From SIG480 sp045533555 (lineage in GTDB: Bacteria; Bacillota; Clostridia; Oscillospirales; JAAYXM01), in assembly GCA_045533555.1 (NCBI GenBank), contig JAZSHZ010000121.1, positions 1-10,077 on the forward strand: a DNA stretch of 10,077 nucleotides. Reading direction: 5' to 3'. How positions within the stretch are numbered: position 1 is the stretch's first letter; every line of letters starts with the position of its first letter. The translations under genes were made by a program, and so were the position numbers. Of this stretch, positions 5,355 through 10,077 are shown one piece after another. The notes beneath the pieces were generated by a model. That model was not told where the DNA came from. It saw only the letters and a list, made by a program, of their open reading frames with translations, and ran no database searches.

Positions 5355-5540
5355 TTGACGGTATATCCGGGCTTTTTTCCGGATAAGGAGATTTTTGCGG
5401 AGTATACCTGCCCCGCTTGCGGCGCGAAGCTTGCGGACGGAGATACTCTTGCGAAGAACACGGACGGGGATATGGTGGGGTGCAACCGCTGTATCCGGTA
5501 TTATGAGATATGGGAGATACTTACTGATGAAATTCAATGA
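5355..5540 (+). CDS. Small zinc-ribbon protein, hypothetical
   Basis: 61 residues from TTG 5355. Two knuckles, C19-P-A-C22 and C43-N-R-C46, 20 residues apart, should bind one zinc ion; the tail (YYEIWEILTDEI) is acidic and aromatic. Zinc ribbons of this size usually bind nucleic acid or protein; I cannot name a family. Start choice: TTG 5355 has a strong ribosome site (GGGAGG at 5340-5345) nine bases upstream. The ATG at 5280 in the same frame would give 86 residues, but it has no ribosome site, lies only a few bases after the predicted transcription start, and is part of the candidate operator. First gene of an operon; its end overlaps the next gene by 14 bases, indicating coupled translation. 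Often seen beside phage regulators (recollection). Confidence 0.72.
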   Translation: MTVYPGFFPDKEIFAEYTCPACGAKLADGDTLAKNTDGDMVGCNRCIRYYEIWEILTDEIQ

Positions 5541-5949
5541 AAATGAGATCGAGCGCGCAATCGAGAAAATTCTCTCGCTCGGCGAAAAGAAAGCGGAAAA
5601 GCCCGCTCCTCCGCTTGAGCCGCGCGCGCAACAAAAACCAAAAAGAAAAGTTGGAAGGCCGCCCTCAAGATGCGAAATACCCGTCTGGGCACTCGATTAT
5701 GACGACCCTGCAAACAACAGAAGCTTTGCTCTTATTTCAATGTGCATCAAGGAGGATTATTCGCAAACGCTGCGCGAGCTTGCGATGCGGCTTGCCCTCT
5801 GCAAATCGCGCTCACCCGACGAATGCCTCGAAAAGCTTATTTCTCTCCGCGATGCGGGGCGGCTCGGATACTATGATGACGAAACACGTTTTTTCTGTGT
5901 ATGGGAAAAAGGCGGTGGTGCCCGTGGACTGGAAAATCTGTGCGGCTGA
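5527..5949 (+). CDS. Hypothetical DNA-binding-type protein with GRP motif and possible winged helix
   Basis: 140 residues from ATG 5527 (GGGAG at 5512-5516 upstream). The N-terminal helix (about 3-25) is charged. Next comes a proline/lysine-rich linker, then K-R-K-V-G-R-P-P-S-R at 39-48, an AT-hook-like G-R-P core flanked by basic residues, which in other proteins inserts into the minor groove of AT-rich DNA. Residues about 65-126 could fold as a winged helix: helices around NRSFALISMC, SQTLRELAMRLAL and SPDECLEKLISLRDAGRL, then a beta-hairpin GYYDDETRFFCVW. I do not recognise a named family and the fold is inferred from the hydrophobic pattern. It overlaps the zinc-ribbon gene by 14 bases and the next gene by 26, so the three genes are one unit. 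The frame is open further upstream, but that part is the shadow of the zinc-ribbon gene. Confidence 0.75.
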   Translation: MKFNENEIERAIEKILSLGEKKAEKPAPPLEPRAQQKPKRKVGRPPSRCEIPVWALDYDDPANNRSFALISMCIKEDYSQTLRELAMRLALCKSRSPDECLEKLISLRDAGRLGYYDDETRFFCVWEKGGGARGLENLCG

Positions 5950-6343
5950 GGACCTCCGCAGATACAGGCATATGAAGCTCGGGCTCAAGGGGACGAAGGA
6001 GCGGCTCAGGACGATACGCCTGAGCGCAAGAAGCCTCAGGAATTCGCTTCATCGCACCTATCTGAAGACGGACACGGAATACGTCAATATGATCGTTGAG
6101 TCGGAGCGGCTCAATGCAAACATAAAGCTTTGCCAGAACCTCATCGCGCTGATCGAGCGCGGGCTCGCCTCACTCACGGATGAGGAACGCGCGGTTCTCG
6201 AGGAATTCTATATGACCCCCGGCTCGCCGAACCTCATTGAGCTCAAGGCAAGGTTCGGCTATGAAACCCGCTCGATCTATCGCCTGCGGGATGCGGCGCT
6301 TCTGAAATTCACACTTTCCATGTACGGTATATGTGAATCATAA
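5924..6343 (+). CDS. Sigma-70 region 4-like protein (phage ArpU/DUF1492-type regulator)
   Basis: 139 residues from GTG 5924. The start is chosen because AAAGGCGGTG (5908-5917) lies six bases upstream and the protein then begins MDWKICAAEDLRRYRHMKLG, the usual beginning of this family as I recall it. The alternative ATGs at 5873 and 5876 lack such a site and lie inside the previous gene. Residues 1-80 are long, charged helices, probably coiled-coil. Residues 81-130 (ASLTDEERAVLEEFYM ... IELKARFGYETRSIYRLRDA) resemble the helix-turn-helix of sigma factor region 4. There is no region 2, so it is not a complete sigma factor. Related phage proteins regulate late gene transcription. Last gene of the operon, followed by strong terminators. 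Family assignment by pattern; targets unknown. Confidence 0.8.
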   Translation: MDWKICAAEDLRRYRHMKLGLKGTKERLRTIRLSARSLRNSLHRTYLKTDTEYVNMIVESERLNANIKLCQNLIALIERGLASLTDEERAVLEEFYMTPGSPNLIELKARFGYETRSIYRLRDAALLKFTLSMYGICES

Positions 6344-6396
6344 AATTTTTTCTTAAATATGCATTTATGTACTTCAATTGATACTCCTTTCACACG

Positions 6397-6441
6397 CAAC
6401 ACGCCCTATGCGGAAATCCGCATAGGGCGTGTTGTCTTTTT
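6397..6441 (+). terminator. Very strong intrinsic terminator of the three-gene operon
   Basis: An 18-pair perfect stem (6397-6414 with 6417-6434, a two-base apex in practice opening to a small loop), then TCTTTTT. It ends the rightward operon. Read leftward there is no T-tract, so it may only hinder polymerase coming from hppA. Confidence 0.9.
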
Positions 6442-6453
6442 GAGGTATATACG

Positions 6454-6479
6454 AAAGGATTTCTCCTTTGTATTTTTTT
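6454..6479 (+). terminator. Second, weaker rightward terminator overlapping the hppA stop
   Basis: AAAGGA (6454-6459), a four-base loop and TCCTTT (6464-6469), then GTA and seven Ts (6473-6479). The T run overlaps the hppA stop codon (6480-6478). It would keep rightward transcription out of hppA. The stem is only six pairs and A/T-rich. Confidence 0.45.
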
Positions 6480-8589
6480 AGAACGGTCTGAATCTGAAGA
6501 GAGTGACGAGCGTGTTTGCGACGGTGGACATCATCTTGATGAAGATATCGAGCGCAACACCGACGACATCCTTGCGGGTATCGCCGACCGTGTCACCCGT
6601 GACGGCTGCCTTGTGGGCATCGCTTCCCTTGCCGTGACCTTCGATTGCGCCGCTTTCGATATATTTCTTCGCGTTATCGAACGCACCGCCCGAATTGCCC
6701 ATGAAGATCGCACGCGGAATCGCGCATATCGTTGCGCCGACAAGAAGTCCGCCAACGAAGCGCGGGCCGATGAGGAAGCCGCCGACAACGGGGATGAGGA
6801 GCGCGAGGCAGGACGGGAGAAGCATCTTTTTGAGAGCTTCCTTTGCCGCCATCTCGACACAACGGTTATATTCGGGCTTGACCGTACCTTCGAGAACTCC
6901 CGGAACGGAAAGCTGACGGTCGCCCTCCTCTGCCATAAGAACAGCGGAGTCAATTGTGTTATCCGTGAGAAGTGCGGAGAAATATTCGACGAGCGCACCG
7001 CCGATTATCGCGCCTGCAAGAACGATGAAGCTTGCCATATTGAGGATGGGCTCACCTGCAACATTGAGATCATTTCCCGTTGCATAGCTTCCGACATATG
7101 CAACGATGAGAGAAACTGTTGCGAATGCCGCGGAGCCGATTGCAAAGCCCTTGCCGATAGCCGCGGTCGTGTTACCGACGGAATCGAGCTTATCCGTGAT
7201 GACGCGAACCTCCGGAGCGAGGTGGCAGGATTCTGCAAGTCCGCCTGCATTATCCGCAATGGGTCCGAATGCATCGATGGAAACCGTTGCTCCGACAAAG
7301 GAGAGCATTCCGAGCGCTGCGATTGCAATGCCGTAGGTTCCGCAAATGAGTCCGGATGCAACGAGGGATACGCCAATGAGAAGAATCGGGGGCAGGCAGC
7401 TTCTTGAACCGACTGCATCACCCTTTGTTATGACGAAGCTTTCGCCATCCTTTGCCATCTCGGCAAGCTTCTTTGTCGGCTTGAAATCCGAGCTTGTGTA
7501 GTATTCCGTTATGGAGCCGATTGCAATACCGGAGATGATTCCGAGAACGCTTGAAATCCAGGGACTTACCCATCCGAGCTTGAAGCCTTCAACTTCAACG
7601 CCACTGAACATAACATAGGAAAGAACGAGACCGAGCACGACCGTGAGACCTGCGGAAATCCATGTTGCGAGGTTGAGCTCACGAGAAGGATTATCGCCCA
7701 TCTTGCGGACTGCCGCAAAGCCGAGGCCGAGGAGGCATCCGACAAGACCGCCGCCTGCGAGAAGGATCGGATAAATCGTTGCAATCTCGAAGATTTCGGG
7801 AGTTTTTGCAAAGTTTGCCGCCGCAATCATAATTGCCGCAGACATCGTTGCAACGAAGCTTTCAAGAAGGTCTGAGCAGTTGCCCGCGATATCGTTTACG
7901 TTGTCGCCGATGAAGTCCGCGACGACATTGGGAACGCGGCTGTCATCCTCGGGCATATCGTGGCGGATCTTTGCGAGGATATCCGCGGAAATATCCGCGG
8001 CCTTCGTATAGTTACCGCCGGCAACGCGGTTGAACATTGCAACGAGCGAACATCCGAGCGAATATGTGGAAATTCTCATGATGGAGGGATTGCATTCGAG
8101 ATTTGCGAGGAAGCCCGTTCCGACTGCATCGAAATCAACGCCTCCGCCGATGATGAGAACGGCAACGATGCCGAGCATTCCGAACGCCTGAACTGCGAGA
8201 CCGGATATGCTTCCGCCGCAGAGCGCAACCTTGACGGTTTCGCCGACGGAGAGCGATTCGCGCGCCTTGTTCGCTGTTCTGACGTTTGCATATGTCGCGC
8301 TTCTCATTCCGAGAACGCAGACGACAGAGCTCATGCACGCGCCGAGGATGAATGTCGCGCCGCTCGTCTTTTCGACGAAGAGCGAGAAAACAAGCGCGAC
8401 GATGAGAACAACGATGCTGATCGTCTTATACTCTGTTTTCATAAACGTTGAAGAACCGCTTCTGATGATTGCGGCCATTTCAACCATTTCGGGTGTGCCC
8501 TCGTTCATTTTGCGTATGCGCATAAAATTGAACATAATATACGCGATTGCAAGGACGATGACTGCGAGGACTATGAAATAAGGGTTCAT
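6478..8589 (-). CDS. hppA: Membrane-bound ion-translocating pyrophosphatase (divergent catalytic motif)
   Basis: 703 residues, full length, with many hydrophobic helices. It hydrolyses cytosolic pyrophosphate to pump Na+ or H+ out of the cell. Pyrophosphate and Mg2+ ligands are present: D199 in KAADISADILAK, P-E-D-D at 213-216, D225, D229 and D233 in the A-D-x-x-G-D-N-V-N-D-I-A-G segment, E-Y-Y-T at 362-365, GPIADNAGG at 442-450, and D666, D670, K673 and D674 in GDTVGDTRKD. N-T-T-A-A-I-G-K at 473-480 has alanine where K+-independent enzymes have lysine, so K+ dependence is likely. E243 (LLESF) occupies the position of the gate glutamate in Na+-pumping members, so Na+ transport is likely but not proven. 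Oddity: the motif usually read D-V-G-A-D-L-V-G-K-V-E is D-I-S-A-D-I-L-A-K-I-R here, Arg209 replacing the conserved Glu. AAGGAGG nine bases before ATG 8589 supports the start. Single-gene unit. Confidence 0.95.
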   Translation of the reverse strand: MNPYFIVLAVIVLAIAYIMFNFMRIRKMNEGTPEMVEMAAIIRSGSSTFMKTEYKTISIVVLIVALVFSLFVEKTSGATFILGACMSSVVCVLGMRSATYANVRTANKARESLSVGETVKVALCGGSISGLAVQAFGMLGIVAVLIIGGGVDFDAVGTGFLANLECNPSIMRISTYSLGCSLVAMFNRVAGGNYTKAADISADILAKIRHDMPEDDSRVPNVVADFIGDNVNDIAGNCSDLLESFVATMSAAIMIAAANFAKTPEIFEIATIYPILLAGGGLVGCLLGLGFAAVRKMGDNPSRELNLATWISAGLTVVLGLVLSYVMFSGVEVEGFKLGWVSPWISSVLGIISGIAIGSITEYYTSSDFKPTKKLAEMAKDGESFVITKGDAVGSRSCLPPILLIGVSLVASGLICGTYGIAIAALGMLSFVGATVSIDAFGPIADNAGGLAESCHLAPEVRVITDKLDSVGNTTAAIGKGFAIGSAAFATVSLIVAYVGSYATGNDLNVAGEPILNMASFIVLAGAIIGGALVEYFSALLTDNTIDSAVLMAEEGDRQLSVPGVLEGTVKPEYNRCVEMAAKEALKKMLLPSCLALLIPVVGGFLIGPRFVGGLLVGATICAIPRAIFMGNSGGAFDNAKKYIESGAIEGHGKGSDAHKAAVTGDTVGDTRKDVVGVALDIFIKMMSTVANTLVTLFRFRPF

Positions 8590-8613
8590 AAGGAAATACC
8601 TCCTTGAAATTTC

Positions 8614-8641
8614 CGATATTTTAACCTTTAAAAAAATATCG
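8614..8641 (-). promoter_or_regulatory. Hairpin in the hppA leader
   Basis: CGATATTTT (8614-8622) and AAAATATCG (8633-8641) are perfect nine-base arms around a ten-base spacer. In the message the hairpin lies almost at the 5' end (predicted start near 8646) and ends about eight bases before the AAGGAGG ribosome site (8605-8599). It may protect the message or bind a regulator. AT-rich DNA makes chance occurrence possible. Confidence 0.45.
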
Positions 8642-8652
8642 ATTTTGAACTT

Positions 8653-8681
8653 ATTATATTATAAAGTGCCGAAAATTGCAA
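8653..8681 (-). promoter_or_regulatory. Promoter of hppA
   Basis: Read leftward: TTGCAA (8681-8676), a 17-base spacer and a perfect TATAAT (8658-8653). A second TATAAT overlaps five bases upstream but without a -35 element. This gives a leader of about 55 bases. Confidence 0.65.
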
Positions 8682-8757
8682 CATACGTTAAAAACTAAAC
8701 ACTAATCTGTTAATTTATAAACTAACAAAAAATGGGTGTTTGCATATGGGTATGCAG

Positions 8758-8782
8758 GACGTCGAAATCGCCGTCCCCTACA
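8758..8782. repeat. Short dispersed repeat, copy B
   Basis: GGACGTCGAAATCGCCGTCC followed by CCTAC matches 119-140, and its CCCCTAC end also matches the arm ends of the nested repeat at 7-79. This suggests that the two repeat types are parts of one larger family. Intergenic here. Confidence 0.6.
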
Positions 8783-8800
8783 TGGGTTTGTGGTTAACCT

Positions 8801-8872
8801 TGTCATTTCGAGCGTAGTCGAGAAATCTCTTTGAGATCTCTCCATTCCGCTACCGCTTCAGTCGAGATGACA
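8801..8872. repeat. MITE/REP-like palindromic element, copy 2
   Basis: TGTCATTTCGA (8801-8811) and TCGAGATGACA (8862-8872) are terminal inverted repeats with one mismatch. The first 28 bases equal those of 535-562; the interior then differs and is 24 bases longer. A further right end, TCGAGATGACA, is at 8897-8907, as if an end had been duplicated or a second element partly lost. Confidence 0.75.
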
Positions 8873-8980
8873 AAGTGGGAAGTGCTATCGCTATGGTCGA
8901 GATGACAATAATTTTTCATTTCCGCGTTTTGCATTTTTTATTCGTTTTATGTCCTTTTTTGCCGAATGTCAAATTTTTTC

Positions 8981-9009
8981 TTGTTCATATTGAAAGTTTA
9001 TGATACAAT
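8981..9009 (+). promoter_or_regulatory. Promoter of the amidohydrolase gene
   Basis: TTGTTC (8981-8986), a 17-base spacer and TACAAT (9004-9009). The -35 is weak and the -10 good, so regulation is plausible. The start point would be near 9016, leaving a leader of about 35 bases. Confidence 0.5.
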
Positions 9010-9050
9010 CTCCCTAAAGTATTCTTCATAAAAACGAGGAGGAAAATAAA

Positions 9051-9923
9051 ATGATTATTGATGACCACAACCATCCCGACTGGTGCGGATATAACCTCGA
9101 TAAATATCTCGCCAATATGGATGAGAACAACATTGACATTACATGGCTCCTTTCCTGGGAGGCTCCGACGAGCGAATATGACCCGAGTTATGACAGCCGC
9201 ACGCCGATCCACTACAGCCCCTGGGGCCCGATCCCCTTCGAGCGCTGCCTCAACTATAAGGAGCGCGCACCCGAGCGCTTCGTTCTCGGCTATGCTCCCG
9301 ACCCGCGCCGCCCCGATGCTATCGACCGCCTCAATTCGGCTATCGATATGTATGACGTCAGAATCTATGGCGAGCTCAAGATCCGCATGATGCTCGATGA
9401 CTGGGATGCTATCCGCATGTATCGCTTCTGCGGTGAGAAGGGTCTTCCCGTCATCGTCCATATCGACTATGAATTTGACCGCGGCTCGAAATATCCGCGC
9501 CCGAACTACTGGTACGGCGGCGGCATCGACGCATTCGAGCGCGCAATCGCAAAATGCCCCGAGACGAACTTCCTCGGCCACGCACCGGGCTTCTGGTCTC
9601 ATATTTCAGGCGATGATCTCTATGACAAGAATGCATATCCGAAGGGCAAGGTTCAGCCGGGCGGCAAGCTCATCGAGATGCTCCGCAAATATCCGAACCT
9701 CTATTGCGATATGTCCGCGGGAAGCGGCTGCAACGCGCTCTCGCGCGATCCCGATTTTGCCGTCGATTTCCTCAACGAATTCCAGGACAGAGTCCTCTAC
9801 GGACGCGATTATTTCGACAACGAGCATCAGATATTCCTCAATTCCATCGCGCCGAGACTTCAGCCGGGCGTTCTCGACAAAATCTATTCGGGCAATGCAC
9901 TCAGGCTCGTTCCCCTCAAATAA
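9051..9923 (+). CDS. Amidohydrolase-2 family (TIM-barrel metal-dependent hydrolase/decarboxylase)
   Basis: 290 residues, usual length for the family. The first strand carries D-D-H-N-H (4-8), whose H6 and H8 are the HxH metal ligands. Further expected ligands follow: H137 in VIVHIDYEF, H177 in FLGHAPGF, and the late-barrel D253 in LYGRDYFDNEHQ. E108 and K110 (GELK) end an earlier strand. The C-terminus IYSGNALRLVPL is the family's typical last helix, where G-N-A-x-R-L is common. Members hydrolyse or decarboxylate small aromatic or lactone substrates; the substrate cannot be told from sequence. No signal peptide, so cytosolic. ATG 9051 follows an excellent GAGGAGG eight bases upstream. It has its own promoter and terminator, and nothing nearby suggests its pathway. 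Codon use is strongly biased to C/G-ending codons, which suggests good expression. Confidence 0.9.
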   Translation: MIIDDHNHPDWCGYNLDKYLANMDENNIDITWLLSWEAPTSEYDPSYDSRTPIHYSPWGPIPFERCLNYKERAPERFVLGYAPDPRRPDAIDRLNSAIDMYDVRIYGELKIRMMLDDWDAIRMYRFCGEKGLPVIVHIDYEFDRGSKYPRPNYWYGGGIDAFERAIAKCPETNFLGHAPGFWSHISGDDLYDKNAYPKGKVQPGGKLIEMLRKYPNLYCDMSAGSGCNALSRDPDFAVDFLNEFQDRVLYGRDYFDNEHQIFLNSIAPRLQPGVLDKIYSGNALRLVPLK

Positions 9924-9935
9924 CATTTTCTTACG

Positions 9936-9961
9936 GAAAGCCGCAGATCTCTGCGGCTTTC
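9936..9961 (+). terminator. Intrinsic terminator of the amidohydrolase gene
   Basis: GAAAGCCGCAG, an ATCT loop and CTGCGGCTTTC form a perfect 11-pair stem 12 bases after the stop codon. The T-tract is short (TTT), lying within the stem itself. Confidence 0.75.
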
Positions 9962-10077
9962 AGACTGTCGAAAAAGGCACAAGAACACAAGCGGAGAATT
10001 TATATATAGGGAACGATCTATGTGTCGTTCTGTCTCAAATTTTCACAAAACCAATTTACAAAAAAACGGAGCATTGT
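9962..10077. other. No gene seen; possible small dyad
   Basis: AT-rich DNA. GAACGA (10011-10016) and TCGTTC (10025-10030) form a six-base dyad next to a TATATA stretch, which may belong to the promoter or leader of a gene beyond the window. Nothing else can be supported. Confidence 0.4.

Larger units (their letters stand above)
8682..8980. other. Intergenic stretch of repeats, no gene seen
   Basis: Beyond the repeats listed at 8758-8782, 8801-8872 and 8897-8907, this stretch is AT-rich DNA. I find no frame with a ribosome site, no tRNA or rRNA and no riboswitch pattern. It separates the divergent hppA and amidohydrolase promoters. Confidence 0.6.

Noticed and set aside
5873..5923. ATG starts at 5873 and 5876 for the sigma-like gene
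   Set aside because: Only poor ribosome sites precede them, and the added residues lie in the shadow of the previous gene; GTG 5924 fits the family's usual beginning.
6613..7407. Long rightward frame opposite hppA (264 codons)
   Set aside because: Cys/Asp/Arg-rich shadow of the GC-biased hppA codons; no family resemblance and no ribosome site.
8985..9602. Leftward frame opposite the amidohydrolase (205 codons)
   Set aside because: A shadow frame: antisense to a clear enzyme gene, overlapping its promoter and lacking motifs.

Overview
The window looks like chromosomal DNA from an uncultured, probably gut-associated, endospore-forming member of the Clostridia. The evidence is strong AGGAGG-type ribosome sites, sigma-A promoters with spacers of about 17 bases, a PdaA-type deacetylase of the spore-cortex pathway, a K+-dependent-type membrane pyrophosphatase and several short dispersed palindromic repeats between genes. 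The genes prefer G/C-ending codons while the intergenic DNA is AT-rich. I cannot name a species.

Layout. 1-650: a repeat-rich segment with a leftward reading frame that runs off the window edge, preceded by a promoter and a terminator-like leader hairpin. 651-2585: a leftward Gfo/Idh/MocA oxidoreductase and a rightward AraC-type regulator, divergent from overlapping promoters. 2593-3429: pdaA, whose ribosome site lies in a hairpin. 3457-3513: short tandem repeats and a two-way terminator shared by converging genes. 3514-5139: a leftward two-gene operon, in transcription order a LexA/CI-like S24 repressor and then a lipoprotein of the ComEC-like metallo-beta-lactamase fold. 5241-6343: a rightward three-gene operon of overlapping small genes (zinc ribbon, GRP-motif protein with a possible winged helix, sigma-70 region 4-like protein), starting at a strong promoter that overlaps two interlocked palindromes. 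6397-6479: terminators. 6478-8589: leftward hppA. 8590-9050: hppA promoter and leader, dispersed repeats, then a promoter for the last gene. 9051-9923: an amidohydrolase-2 family enzyme with its own terminator. 9962-10077: no gene visible.

How the parts may work together. The Gfo enzyme and AraC regulator form a typical inducible sugar-derivative pair. The most system-like part is 3514-6343: a repressor with an intact self-cleavage apparatus faces a small operon of DNA-binding-type proteins resembling phage late-gene regulators, with candidate operators at the intervening promoter, and shares its transcript with a surface-anchored hydrolase. This could be a domesticated or decayed phage switch or a small stress-inducible module. 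That reading is inference; the gene order, promoters, palindromes and motifs are read directly.
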